From NCBI GenBank assembly GCA_036897095.1, contig JAYMSP010000083.1, positions 1 to 64,000 of the forward strand: 64,000 nucleotides of DNA. Direction: 5' to 3'. The position numbers were made by a program, and so were the translations under genes. Below, piece by piece: positions 25,756 through 38,711 of the stretch (its first letter is position 1; each line of letters starts with the position of its first letter). The notes below the pieces were generated by a model. The model was not told where the DNA came from, searched no databases, and saw only the letters and a program-made list of their open reading frames with translations. Source of the DNA: Plantago elongata. Lineage: Eukaryota > Streptophyta > Magnoliopsida > Lamiales > Plantaginaceae.

Positions 25756-28700
25756 AGTGGCGCAATTTGTGGGAACGAATTAACCGTTTGTGTGTTTACT
25801 GATTGTATTGTATCACAGTAGTCATGAGTTCTACTCGGTTTGATGTGGAGAAGTTTAACGCGAATAATGATTTTGGTTTATGGAGAGTCAAGATGCGTGC
25901 ATTAGTGGGTTCAACAAGGTGTGATTGAAGCACTGAAGGGGTCTGACAAGATGAGCACTACCTTAAGTGCAGAAAGGAAGGCTGAAATCCTGGAGAAAGC
26001 GCATAGCGCTATGGTTCTGAGCCTTGGTGATAAGGTGTTAAGAGAAGTGTCTAAAGAAGACAATGCAACTGCTCTATGGCTTAAATTAGAGAGTTTCTAC
26101 ATGACTAAATCTAAGGCAAACATGTTATACATGAAGCAAAAGTTGTACTCCTACAAGATTGTAGAGGAAAGGAGCTTGGAGGATTAACTGAATATGTTCA
26201 ACAAGTCACTTGATGACCTGAAGAACATTGATGTTCAAATCTCTGATGAGGACAAGAAAATTCTCCTGATTAATGTTTTACCCAAGGTGTATGACAACCT
26301 GAAAGATGCATCACTCTATGGCAACACCACTGAGTTATCACTAAGTGATGTGGTGTCTGCAATCAGGTCCAAACAATTATAGAAGAATAGAGAGTGCAGT
26401 CAAACCATTGGTGAAGGGCTAAATGTCAAATATCAAAAAGCTAATAAGCAGACGAAGAAGTTCCCTGAGCCAAAGAAACAATTTCAGGCTCCTCAGAACA
26501 TGCAACACACCGAGTTTAAGGGGATGAGAAAGTGTTTCCACTGCCACAAGAATGAACATATGAAGAAAGATTGTCCCCTCTTTAAGAAAAGACCTGACAA
26601 TAATAACATAACTAATGCAACTAATGTGTTTGCAGGGATTGTTGATGAAGCTGCAGATGCACAGGTTCTTTGTGTGTCTACCATACCAAGCTCAGATAGA
26701 TGGATAATGGACTCTGGTTGCACATTCCATGTTTCACCTCACATGCATTGGTTCTCTGACATGAGACCTACTAGAAGAGGGATGGTGATGGTTGCGAATG
26801 ATGAACTCCGCAGCATTGAAGGGATTGGTACCATTCACTTGAGAATGAGGAATGGTGACATCAGGATATTGACAGATGTCAGGTATATCCCTGACCTCAA
26901 GAGAAACTTAATATCTCTAGGTACATTAGTGAAGAAAGGTTTTAAGTTTCATGCAGAAAATGGCACTCTATAAGTTATGAAAGGAAACATCATTATGTTG
27001 CAAGGTCCTAGAATTAATAAACTGTACTATGTTGATTGTGATGTTATAATTGATCATGCATGTGATATTACCTCTGTAAGTTCTAATATATGGCATAAGA
27101 GACTTGGTCACATAAGTCAGAAAAGATTAATTGAGCTACACAAATAAAATTTGATTAAAGAGAGTAGCATTGAGAAGCTTCATCGATATGAGCTATGTAT
27201 GTTGGGAAAATCTAAGAAAAATAGTTTTCCCACTGCTACTCACAACACAGTTGAGCCTCTAGATTATATCTATTCTGACTATGGGGACCTGCTAGTGTAG
27301 CATATCATGGTGGAGGTAAGTACTTCATGAGTTTAATTGATGACTACACTATAAAGATTTTGGTGTACATTTTAAAAAGTAAGTCTAACGCATTTGTCAC
27401 TTTTAAAAACGGGTGTGCTCTCATGAAATATGAGAAAGGTAGAGGTGTGAAATACTTTAGAACTGACAATGGCCTGGAATTCCTTTCAGAGCAATTTAAA
27501 AGTTTTTGCAGTGAAAATGGCATTAACAAACACCTCACTGTACCTGGTACACCTCATCAGAATGGACTAGCTGAAAGGTTGAATAGAACATTGCTAGAAA
27601 GAACCAGGTGTATGATGTTTACTGCATGGGTTTCCAAACATTTCTGGGCTGAAGCTGTCACTACAGCTTATTTTCTAGTCAACAAGTGTCCATCATATGC
27701 CATAAAGTTTAAGACACCTGATGAGTTGTGGTATGGGAAGCCATACAACTATTTGGAGCTCAAGGTCTTTGGGTGTATCGCACATGCTCATGTTACTCAA
27801 GACAAGCTTGAACCCAAGGCTTTAAAATGCATTTTTATTGGATATCCACATGGTGTAAAAGTCCATAAACTCTGCTGTATGGAGAAGAATCACACAAGGT
27901 AATTATTAGCAGAAATGTGGTGTTTGATGAGAAAAACATGCCATACAACTCCCAGTACTCTGGTGATAAATCTCAGAAGGAAATTGATGTCAACTTTGAG
28001 GTGGGGTTACCTGCAAACTCTGAAAATGGTCACAGGGAAGAAGAAAGAGCTGAAAGTGATCAAAATCATTTAAAAACTCCAGTACAACATAGAGATGAGT
28101 GTGCAGAGTCAGGTGGAGCTACTTCTGGTATCTCTAACTCACCACCACCAAGAAGGAAACAAGATGGTAGCAGAACAATGCTGATGTTGAAACTCTCAGA
28201 AGCTTTCAATTAGCAAGGGATAGGTACAGAAGGACCCACATAGCACCCATCAGGCTTGATTTTGAAGACATGGTAGCTTTCACATTGAATGTAGCTGAAG
28301 AGGTTGAGTATAAAGAGCCCAGAACCTACAATGAGGCAATTTCCTGCAGTGATAAGGATAAATGGATAGTAGTCATGCAAGAGGAGCTCAACTCACTTGA
28401 AAATAACCACACATGGTCATTAGTTGAGAAACCACCATCTCAGAAACTTGTGAATTGTAAATGGATTTTCAAGAGAAAGGTTGAGGTAGCATAAGCTGAG
28501 TATTTTAGATACAAGGCCAGAGTAGTTGCAAGAGGTTTCACTCAGAGAGAAGGAATTGATTACAATGAAATCTTCTCTCCTGTAGTGAAACATGCCTCTA
28601 TAAGGTTCTACTTGCTATGGTAGCTTATTTCTACCTGGAACTACAACAACTAGATGTAAAAACAACTTTCTTACATGGAGATCTTGAGGAAACCATATAC

Positions 28701-30027
28701 ATGACTCAACCTGAGGGATTCATTTTACCAGAAAATGAAAACAAGGTTTGTCTCCTAAAGAAATCACTATATGGGTTAAAACAAAGTCCAAGACAATGGT
28801 ACATGAAATTTGATGAGTATGTGTTGCAGACTGGTTTTGAAAGATCTTTATATGACAGTTGTGTGTACATTAAAAGGTCTTAATCTCTCATCCAAGCTTA
28901 CATGTTACTATATGTTGATGACATGCTAATAGTTAGCAAGGACACTAGTCAAATCACTAAAATTAAAGTTACACTCAATGATGAGTTTGACATGAAAGAT
29001 CTGGGAGATGCAAAGAGGATTTTAGGCATGGATATTTGCAGAAATAGAGTTGAAGGTACTCTACATCTAAGGCAGTCTGATTGCATTAGAAAGGTGGTGA
29101 AGAGGTTTAATATGCATGAAGCTAAAGCTGTTACTTTACCACTGGGATCTCATTTCAAATTATCAGAAGAAATTAAACCTACATCTACTGATGAAGAAAA
29201 GTACATGGATTCAGTCTCTTATGCTAATGCAGTGGGAAGTATAATGTATTTGATGATATGTAGTAGGCCTGACATTGCTCATGCCATCTCAGTTGCTAGC
29301 AAATACATGGCAAATTCTGGAGTTAAGCATTGGGAATCTTTAAAGTGGATATTGAGATATCTAAATAGTCCTGCAAACCTGGGAATAATGTATAGAAGTG
29401 AGAGTGAAGAAGAAAACATCTATCTTCAAGGATATGTTGACTTTGACTATGCAGTAAACCTGGCTAATAGAAGATCTCAAATTGATTTTGTGCTTACTCT
29501 ATTTGGTGCTGCCATTCGCTGGAAATCTAATCTTTAGTCAATGGTTGCTCTCTCCACCACTGAAGCTGAGTATATGGCAGCTACAGAGGACATAAAGGAA
29601 GCACAATGGTTGACAGGAATTCTTGAAGATTTTGGATTGAAACAGTCTAAATTTCCATTCACTGTGATAGTCAGAGTGCTCTCTATCTGATGAAACATCA
29701 AATGTGACATGAAAGGACTAAACACATTGATGTGAAGTTTCATTTCATCGGGGAAGTCATTGAAAAAGGAGAGATTGAAGTGCAGAAGATTTCTACTGAA
29801 AAGAATGCTTCTTATATGATTACTAAATCATTGCCTTTCAACAAGTTTGCTTATTGTGTGAAGCTTGTTGGAATGGTGGAAGCTTGAGTTGTCTGTGTGA
29901 TAACTTAAGTGTACAGGTAAGGTATTGGTGATTACCCAATGCTGTCTTTGAGATAGCATGTTCTTGGAGAAGAACACTGTGGTTCCACTTTGATCCGGTG
30001 GAAGAGTTTTGCATCCAAGGTGGAGAT

Positions 30028-30586
30028 TGTAAGTTTGAGAAACTTTGGGGGTTGTCTGCAAAATTTGAGGAATTGAAGGTCTATTGTGCAAAGTCTACAA
30101 CAACTAAAAGGCGCTGGATTGATCTGAGCCGTTGGATCATAAAAGAAAGGAGTGATCGGACGGATACTGCTCCAATGATGGTTATTCTCGCGTGTATAAG
30201 TAGCTAGTAGCTTTGTGTTGTAAATAATCATCAATTCACTTGTAAAATCACTGAATTAGAGAGTTTGTGAGCGGTTAGGATCGTAGATATTGTGAATTGT
30301 GATAGCAGCTTGGATCGGAGAGTTGTGGTTGCTCGATTGACGATTCGATCATTGCTCTGTAAGCTTGTAATTGTGTTTCCGGTGATTTAGTGGAATTGTA
30401 GTTGTTTTTCTTCCGAACAATAGGCCGATGTGGCTTGCCGAAGCTCGTTATATCTTGTGTTGGTCGTTATTGCTTTATTTGTTGTTTGATAGTTACGTAA
30501 TTGTTCGATTGTTGTCCTCGTCGCCATTATTGCTATTATCCGTAATTCTTCTTAATTCGTATGTGATTGATTAGTAAACCCTAATA
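30028..30586 (+). repeat. 3' LTR of the TNT1-like copia element
   Basis: 559 bp, TGTAAGTTTGAG to CCCTAATA. About 48 differences from the 5' LTR were counted by eye. Confidence 0.9.
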
Positions 30587-30636
30587 ATGCGTACACGTAA
30601 AGATAAAATGTTTAAATAGTTCATGAGATTAAAGCT

Positions 30637-30830
30637 TTGTTCTCTTCTACTGAAAACTACTTCAGTTCAGTTCAACTTTACTTAGGCTATGTTTTCTTCA
30701 ACTGAAATTCAATGAACTGAATTAAATAAAACTGAACTGAACTAAACTGAAATAATATATAAATTATAATTAAGTACAGTTGAACTGAACTGAATAAAAC
30801 TAAATTAATAAACGGAATGAGTCTTAATTT
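30637..30830 (+). mobile_element. Decayed copies of the GTTCTC/CAGTT inverted-repeat family
   Basis: TTGTTCTCTTCTACTGAAAA at the left is followed by a second start, ATGTTTTCTTCAACTGAAAT near 30690, then AACTGAACTGAACTAAACTG and ATATATAAATTATAATTAAG. It looks like two overlapping copies. Confidence 0.5.
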
Positions 30831-30948
30831 TATTCAATTTAATTTAGATTAATAAACTGAATTAGTCTTAATTTTGATTCAATTTACTTAAGTTGAGTAA
30901 ATTTTATAACATACCCTAATTGTAATGGATGCTTCAGTGTTCAGCCAG

Positions 30949-31034
30949 TATTAATAAAAAAAAAGGAACAGATAAGACATGAAATTGGTATTATTAATAA
31001 AAAAAAAGGAACAGATAAGACATGAAATTGGTAT
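30949..31034 (+). repeat. Two-copy tandem duplication, 43-bp period
   Basis: Each unit holds a run of nine A followed by GGAACAGATAAGACATGAAA. The two copies are practically identical. Confidence 0.85.
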
Positions 31035-34000
31035 TACACAAGTTTCAACCCACATATCCTAGGAGGAAATAAAGATTGTTATCTTGTTTGTTTTACCTGC
31101 TTGGTACGAGCACCGATGATGCCCGTAGGCTTATTGATGTTCCTCTTTGGACAAAACACAAACTCCACAACTTCCTACACTGCATCTTAATACTTGTTAA
31201 ATTCTTCTATTTTTACTGTTTTACTATTTTATTCCTCATTACAAAACACTAGCTATACTGAAATTATTTTGTAACCATTTCCCAAGGCATAGTTTTTAAT
31301 TCTCAGTCATGTCTTCAAATCTCCCATCCACAGTACACATATTCATTGTTCAGCTTAATGTCTGTATAGAAATACAGATAGTCGTTGAATTAAATAACTT
31401 CAATGTGACCCATCTAAATAGTATTTCAGATTTTGTATACATGATAGGTAACCCATTGATGATACTATAACTTTTCGATTGACTTTAGGACCTAAATTAG
31501 TCGAGCCGAGGTTTATTTTGTACTACTAATCTCTAATACGCATATGGTTTACCTAGATCCGCGTCAAATTTGAATGGCAATGCCAGTGTAAGTGAAAATT
31601 AAAATTAGTTGTACCAAAGATTACCCCCATGTAAGAAACCTTTTACAGCAGTTCAGATTTAAAAAAAATGAAAGGTTTGACTTTATGCTAAAGTGTAAGT
31701 GAAAATGAAAATTAGTTGTCACGCATGGTGCATGGTGAATTGGTGATAATTCATGATTTCAGAGTACGAACTATTATGACCTGTGTAAAATTAACCTACT
31801 AGAAGTACAAAATTTTACTCACAAGAGTCACAAGAGTTGGGTTGTATCTTGCAATTAACCACTGGAAAATACTGAGGACATTTAAAAGACCAAATTTAAA
31901 GTCATGCAAATAATTAATTACTAGCATGTGACAGTATAACGACTTGAGTATGTTAAAAGCGCAGTTTTTAATAAATCAGTAAGTTCTGAATTATTGGTAG
32001 CACGGTAACTATGTGAACCAAATGCTCATTATGATATTACCTATAAAATATACAACCTCGGTACCATGCTTAATTTCTAATTAAGTTGATAACGATTTTT
32101 ATTTAAGAATGTGTATATTATAATAATATTGAAATGTAAAGTATAATTGATAAACATTGGAAATATTTACGTGTATATTATGTGAAGTACTAAATTTGAG
32201 AATATTTGAACAAATAACAAAGTTAAGGGTGAATTTAAATTTATAAGTAAGGTTTTGCTCTCTTTTATTCAGTTATAATTGTTTGAACTGAATTAAACTG
32301 AGTTAACTTACATCATAATATATGTAAACAGAGTTAAATTAAATTTAATGGAATTGAATTAAATTAATTTTTAGTTGTATATAATAATGGTGGGAAAAAT
32401 GTGAAATGGTTTGTTTTTTTAACCGACAAGACTGGGGGTAAATTTTGGTCATTGGAAGCAACGGTATTAAATTTGTAGCAAGGGACTGAAATCTTGGATG
32501 TTGACCCGTATCGTTCTGATTATTATTCGTGGGATTTGTAATCTATCAAAAATCTTAAAGATAACGACATATGTCCCTTATGATTTAATTTATCAACTTT
32601 AAAGTACGTTATGAAAAAGCATATATCATAAGTTTTTTAACTTGAATTCTAAATCGTGACGAGAATAAAGTTTATACCAATTTGAACCTTGAATATGAAA
32701 TGCTTACTGGGTAAGACCAAATAGGCCTTTTGCTTCCCAGTACTATGTATCTTCATGATCTTATCTATCGATGTACCTACCTTATCCGTAATGTATTAAG
32801 ACAATTTTGTTTCCATTTATTGAGATTAAATCCGACTTGTCCCAAACAATTAACCAAAAGGAACTTGCCACTTCCGGACCTAACACAAAAATGGGTCTTC
32901 AAATACTTGTATGTGCACACAACTATAAATTAAATTATAGGGTAGCTTGGAAATTTAGAATTTCATAGCACTAAGATTAGGGTGCGGTCGTGGACATTGA
33001 TGGTCGCACCACAACCGCACCACGACCAATTTCGGTACGCTATTATGTGATTGTGGGAAAAGAGTAACTTGATCGGTTGCCAATCGAGTTACTTGTTTTG
33101 TTGGGCCCCAATTCCTTTTTTTCTTATTTTTTATTATTTACAAAATATAAAAATTATACTGTCGTTTATTTTTCAAGATCTACAAAATGAGACCAGTGAA
33201 GATATATTTTCTCATACATCAAATGTTACCATTTGTTCGTATACGTACGTATTTTGTACCGTTTCACTATTATACTCGTACTTTCAGTAAAAACGTCTAT
33301 TTTCGCTCCAAACTTTCATATTCACATTAATATAACTATAAACAAAAATTAAAATTAAAAAAATTAAAAAATAGCCCGCGACCGTGATCGTGATCATTAC
33401 CACAATTGAGAAAAGCGATCGCGAGATGTAGTTGCGAAGCAACCAAAATACCACAATTAATTTTTCGTTCACCACAGCCGGACGGTCTAACCTTTGAAGG
33501 ATTATCTGACAAAATTTATAATAAACTTATTACTTTCAAACATTAGGTTAGCTCTTCTTTTAATTACTTCACTTGAATGGTATGATTGTTCATTGGCCAC
33601 TCTTATGAAGTCTAGGGCAAATGAAGTATTTTATAACTTCATTTTCATTGAAAGCCACTTTAATATTAACAATGTCTTTCTAGTCACAATTAATTTATGG
33701 GGTTTTTCCATTTCTGTCGAATCTAGTTTAAATGTACACCCAAAAACTTGGCTAGTTAAATTAGGATAAGACAGATCTAATGTACCAAAATACATAGTCT
33801 GCAGTAGTTGAATAAATGTATTTGCTCCCCATTAGCCAACAAAATGGTAAATAATAATACCCTTTCAAGATTTTCCACAAGTGGTCCAAATGAAATTTAT
33901 CACAATTGTTCAATGTGAAGTTTAGGCTAGCTATATCTACGGTGAATAGTCTTTTTGGCTCTCCTTATCGTAGTTGGTTGATTGTAACAAGTCCTTTTTT

Positions 34001-34892
34001 GCTCTGTTAGTACTTAGTAGTAGGAGTTACCATTTATATAAGTGAGTACTTTTAACAACTATATTTGCACACACAAGATTTTAACTCTATTTTAGAAGGT
34101 CAATCTACTCATTCGTTGCATGATTGATCAATTTGAAGCATGGTTGGATTGGACCACAAATTGGTGCTGCAACACGCAACAATTTATCCTTATCGCCAAG
34201 TGAAGAGATCGGTAGGATATGCTTCAAGGCTAGACACCCATAGTGAATATGTCACTTTGTGCTCAAGTAGTATAGGTTTACTAACCTTTGATTTTGAATC
34301 GGTTGCTTGTAGGCGTTTTGTATTTGTTAGCTACTGACATTAATAACAATCATAAAGCGTAATAAATATTAGAACATGTGAAAATGAAATGCGTTGGGTA
34401 AATACTACTAGAGAGAAATAATTATGAATTGAATAATTGGTTGTTGGTTCTGCGTTTTGTGTATTATTGCGTTGCAATTAACATTATTAATGGTTAGGGT
34501 GTGTGATACATTTATATGTAACTAGTGACTCGTTGATAGGCGAATCTATTAAATCTTGCAACTTAATTTAATGGTTAGAATTTGAAGGGAAGTGCATGTT
34601 ATAAAATTAATAAGGTGATCGATCATGCATACGTTGCAATGCGATTTCACCGCATCACAAGAGGACAATTACTCTAACACTATGGGATCTTGTCCAATTA
34701 GGTTTTCTATAAATACTCCTACATGTAATCATTTATTGGCACATACTCATTATCCAACCACTTATACCCGAGTTCTTATGAGACAATCCCGTTTTTACAT
34801 ATACACTTGTTCATAACCCAACATGTCCAAGACAAGTCAGGGTCTAACTATTTCCCCTATACTTCTTGGCATGTGCTACAGGCCAAACCTAT

Positions 34893-35398
34893 TAAGGCTG
34901 AGCAGATTCGAGACCGGATCGAAATATTAGACCAAACTGGATCGAAAAATCGGACCTCAGACCGATCCTATGCCTATTAGGTCCTGTCATCGGTCTTCAA
35001 TATTTGAAAATATCGGTCTTCGATCCGGTTCGGGCCAAAGACCTCCACCTTGTACCTCCAACCTCCACCTCCACCTCCGACCTCCACCTTCCACTTCCAC
35101 CCTCGAATTCCACCTCCACCTCCGAGGTGTTGATCCTTTTAACATGAATATGCTTCTGGATCGAACATATTGAACATATATAGGGATTTTGAATTTTAAA
35201 ATTTTAATTTCTTTTTTTAATTTCATTTGATTTTGATCGGTCCTGGACTGAACCAAACCGATTTTTTCAGTCCGGTCCGGTCCAGGACCAACCATTACTA
35301 GGTCGGGGTCTTGGGATGGAAAAATAGCTAAAACTCGATCCATGCCATTTCGGGCCATGTTCGGTCCGGTCCGAGTCTAGCCCGATGCTCACCCCTAA
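34893..35398. mobile_element. hAT-like non-autonomous element
   Basis: The left end TTAAGGCTGAGCA mirrors the right end TGCTCACCCCTAA (10 of 13 bases inverted). Both subterminal parts are full of GGTCCGGTCC, GGACCGGA and CGGACC motifs in inverted orientation. A CACCTCCACCTCC tract lies in the middle (35044-35125). TAGGGGTG..CA ends and GGTCCG-rich interiors are typical of plant hAT MITEs. A clean 8-bp target duplication is not visible. It has no coding capacity. Confidence 0.5.
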
Positions 35399-35682
35399 CT
35401 ATGAAGTTATGACCATTCACCACGAATAGAGATGTCATATATTTACCTTCATTTCAATTGGATACGGTTATGGAACAGTTGTTTATGTACATTTTATTTA
35501 ATTCATTTCAAAATAATTATTTGTATTAGTAATGTATATAACATAATTTATAATCATATTCAACGTCACTTTAATCTAATGCTCAACTTTAAAGATAAGC
35601 TAAACATCTTAATGTTAGCATGTGAAAAATATGCTAGTATATGAATATATTAATTATATATTGTTAAATATAAATTTATTTA
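35399..35682. other. Short AT-rich gap between the hAT-like element and a MITE
   Basis: Unique-looking AT-rich sequence with nothing recognised. Confidence 0.4.
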
Positions 35683-35831
35683 GGGGCTGATTGGCATGGC
35701 ATTTCAATGGAAATTTTGGTGAAATTGTGTTTGGAATGGAATTGAAATGGAGGTATTTAAAGTGTATTTTAGGCCAAATCAATGTTCATCGAGCCAAATG
35801 GAGGCATTTAAATGTCTGGCCAATCAGCCCC
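35683..35831. mobile_element. PIF/Harbinger (Tourist-like) MITE, complete
   Basis: 149 bp with perfect 12-bp ends GGGGCTGATTGG and CCAATCAGCCCC, flanked on both sides by TTA (35680-35682 and 35832-35834). A 3-bp TTA duplication is the mark of PIF/Harbinger. It is non-coding. Confidence 0.85.
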
Positions 35832-35881
35832 TTAAACATTACAAGGATGTTACATGTATATTTAAACTAATTGAATAATAT

Positions 35882-35883
35882 AA

Positions 35884-35929
<46 letters not shown>
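35882..35929 (+). repeat. Compound microsatellite (TA)n(TG)n
   Basis: TA units switch to TG/GT units, like 11804-11882. It abuts the Stowaway end at 35931. Confidence 0.9.
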
Positions 35930-35930
<1 letters not shown>

Positions 35931-35932
<2 letters not shown>

Positions 35933-36044
35933 CCCTCCGTCCCGATTTGGAAGTCCCGCTTTCCATTTTAGGTTGTCACGGTTTGAATGTCTCGCTTCCT
36001 TAAATAGAAAGTTTATCTCCTACTTTATACATTATATCTCATGT
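35931..36044 (+). mobile_element. Stowaway-type MITE, left part only
   Basis: TA followed by CTCCCTCCGTCCCGATTT is the well-known Stowaway (Tc1/Mariner) terminus. The sequence runs 114 bp and then meets the CACTA terminus at 36045, so the CACTA element seems to have inserted into it. The matching right half was not found beyond 39346. Confidence 0.65.
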
Positions 36045-36380
36045 CACTACAAAAAACTGAGTAAATCCGTCGTTAAAGACTCACCGATCCGTCGTTGGGC
36101 CGTCGACGTCCTTTATTAAAACGGGCGTCGTTAGAAGTATAACGACGGACTAATTTGTCCGTCGTTAGACATTACAACGGATAAAAATGAATCTGTTGTT
36201 AGTAGTCCGTTGACCACTAACGACGAATATATTTTATCGGTCGTTAAATATATTGATGGATAAATCTATCTGTCAGTATTATCTATCAACGGATAATATC
36301 AAGCATCATTAAACCTAACGACGGATTGACATCATCCACCGTTAAGGCGAAATTAACCTTAATTCGTGTTTCTAACGACG
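36045..36380. repeat. CACTA terminal and subterminal repeats
   Basis: At least eight copies of the motif (T)CCGTCGTTA or its complement TAACGACGGA occur in about 330 bp after the CACTAC end. Subterminal arrays like this are transposase-binding sites in En/Spm elements. Confidence 0.8.
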
Positions 36381-36615
36381 GATGAGACGGATAGATACTA
36401 TAATTTTTTAATATTTAAAAAAAATCGTACATGATTAATCGATTTGTTCATATTATGTCACCCAAAACAATTATAAATAAAAGACATTCTTAAAGAACTT
36501 AAAGTTGAGAAAATATCATAATAAAAAAATTCATCACAGTTAACATGTTCGTACATAACTTCAAGTACTGTAATAGTCCTAGAAGAGTTGAATGTAATGA
36601 AATCAAAACATAGTA

Positions 36616-38347
36616 TCATTGACTATCATCGTATGGGTGACGGCTACGTTGGCTCATGTGCTCCATCATCTTTCTCATCTCAGCTATCTCTCGCTCTACT
36701 TTGGCCTCGTGTGTCTCAAACTTGTTATGTAGAGAATCAAAGCTAGCTGCACATTTCTTTCCTAGACTCCCCACTCCGTAAACCCGACCTTTCTCGTATG
36801 GTGGGTTCACCTCAAGGAAGATACGGTCATGCGCCTCAATGGACAACTCCACAATCTCTGTCCTATCATCGATCCTCCTCTGCACCTCAGATTTCAATAT
36901 TTAGGATACTCGTATAAGTAAAACTTCTATTTGTTACAGTTGAAATTAAAAAAATAAGTATGAAATTGTAAAGAAAGAAATATTGTACCGCTATCTGCTC
37001 GACCATGCCGTCTACCCAAACACCTCCCTTCGACTTCCCCTTCGTCATCTCTTGAAGAAGTGTGCGCAGTTCCTTAGCCAGTTGTTGTACAAACATGACG
37101 AATCAAGTTATAATCGTTAATTTGTGAATTATATTCAAACAACAAATCAATAAAATACGAAAAGTGAATAGATTAGATGGAAGTAAAAATAATACAATAC
37201 TTACTGACATCACTTCATCTGTAACAACAGCGCGAGACTAGTAGTGATGCCTGGCGGTGCCTTTCCCATCTCGCAGCTCAGTTAGCTGGTTCTGTTGATT
37301 CTTGTAGGAGGTGTCTTGCACGTAGGTATCCTGCCAGTAGGTTTCCCACTATTGCCACTGCTCCGGAGTCAAGTGATCTGGCTTTTTAGGCCGACGTCTC
37401 TTCATGTCGTGGACATAACACTTGTACTGGTTTGAATCTAGACGCTCAAAGACAGGCCACATCGAACTCACTATTCGATTGGGAATGTAGAACTTTTTCT
37501 ACATCAATTTCATCCAGACAAATCATCAATTCAAATGCTATCATACAAATAACATATCACCAAGTCAAAGAAACACAATGGTGACTAACATATCACCAAA
37601 GTTAAGTGGCTAACATACCACAAATACAAACAGTCTTACAATTAACTAATACAATGGTGACTAACATATCATCCAAGTTAAGTGGCTAACACACCACACA
37701 TGCAAAGAGTCCTACAATTTACTAACATGTACGATGACTAACATATCACCCAAGTTCAGTCATTTAACAAACATATCATGAAAACAAATTTGAGAAATTA
37801 AAACATGAGACTTTAAGTGAAAATGCTTACCTGAGCTCGTCAAAGTAGAAATGCTTGGTCGCATCACTCAGCGTTGACCACTTCTCTCCTCCTTCACCGG
37901 GCTTCTCCATTCGGGTCTTGATGATCTTAGTCAACTCCCCATACACATTCTTAGGCCAAAACATGCACATATCAATGAATCAAATGCTTATTACTAGTAA
38001 ATGAGAAAGTCATTTCATTTATACGCAATTATCATCTATGTATTTTCACAAGAATAAATACTTCTTATCCGGGCTGTTAATGAACATAACAGGCCTTCCT
38101 TAGTACTTGGCTCTGTCTACTATCTCTAGCCCATAAGGGCAGCCATCACGGGGAACTCCTCTAAATCAGGAGATGTAGACACGCTCTCACCACCCGAACC
38201 AGGTGGGGTCTGGCTGACATGAGTGTCGCCCTGACTGCTCCTACCACCAATGGCATCGAGTGGGGGACTAATACCACTCGGTCTGTCGCCACTCTGGGTC
38301 CCACTAGTCTTGGGGAGACGGTATGTACACTTCCTATGGCGCGGCAT
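36616..38347 (-). pseudogene. tnpA-like (plant Ptta/En/Spm, Transposase_24-type) gene of the CACTA element, decayed
   Basis: Probable exons run leftwards. A start near 38347 gives MPRHRKCTYRLPKTSG, a low-complexity first exon. Intermediate pieces near 37860-37960 and 37230-37500 read FYIPN-type and KRRRPKKPDHLTPEQW-type sequence. 37096-36960 gives GKSKGGVWVDGMVEQI, and the last exon 36616-36897 gives KGRVYGVGSLGKKC and a charged helical tail. GVWVD..EQI and GRVYG.GS are marks of plant En/Spm accessory proteins that bind subterminal repeats. Exon limits were not fixed, and stops between pieces suggest loss of function. Confidence 0.6.
37580..37765. repeat. Minisatellite with 76-77-bp period inside the CACTA element
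   Basis: The unit starts GGTGACTAACATATCACC at 37580, GGTGACTAACATATCATC at 37656 and GATGACTAACATATCACC at 37733. The third copy is partial. It lies in a presumed intron of the tnpA-like gene. Confidence 0.8.
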
Positions 38348-38711
38348 CTGAAAGAGAAATTGACAATGCAAAAGAAAATTGTATTAGTACAAGATATAAC
38401 TAGAAATGGTGAAGTAAACCATAAACATTGCATAAGAAAAACACATGTTAGGATATTCAACAAAAACCGTGAAATATAGAAAACACATACCCTCTTCCTC
38501 GTCGCCATTAGTTAAATCTTTATATTCATTGTCATTTAGTTGTACGTATTAATTAGTTGCATGTACGTGATTTCTAGCTGTATCACCAGCAGACTCTCCT
38601 TGATACGAGTTGGTAATAAATTTGTCTTTGTGAATATACTTTATCCTGAAGTGTGCTCGTATATGTATAGCAGCTAACCAGTCCGCCTTGTCTCGTTTCA
38701 TGCTTGGATAT

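Larger units (their letters stand above)
25197..30586 (+). mobile_element. Ty1/copia retrotransposon fossil, TNT1-like, with both LTRs
   Basis: Two 559-bp LTRs (25197-25755 and 30028-30586) flank gag (about 25824-26600) and pol (about 26690-29890). Visible motifs are gag RFDVEKFNANNDFGLWRVKM, a CFHCHKNEHMKKDC zinc knuckle, protease WIMDSGCTFHVS, integrase RTDNGLEF, RT YVDDML and RNase H STTEAEYMAA. The order protease-integrase-RT-RNase H and the gag wording match the TNT1-94 group of plants. A purine-rich AAGGTGGAGAT precedes the 3' LTR. LTR divergence is roughly 8-9 percent by eye, making this element several million years old and clearly older than the one at 12135-17443. The inside carries many breaks, so it is a fossil. 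Confidence 0.9.
30587..34892. other. Gene-free stretch
   Basis: Relatives of the small inverted-repeat family lie at 30637-30830 and 32252-32382. A 43-bp tandem duplication sits at 30949-31034. A GC-richer patch near 32977-33035 repeats GTGCGGTCGTGG and CGCACCACGACC permutations, with a looser echo at 33375-33425. No protein-like frame is seen. Confidence 0.4.
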
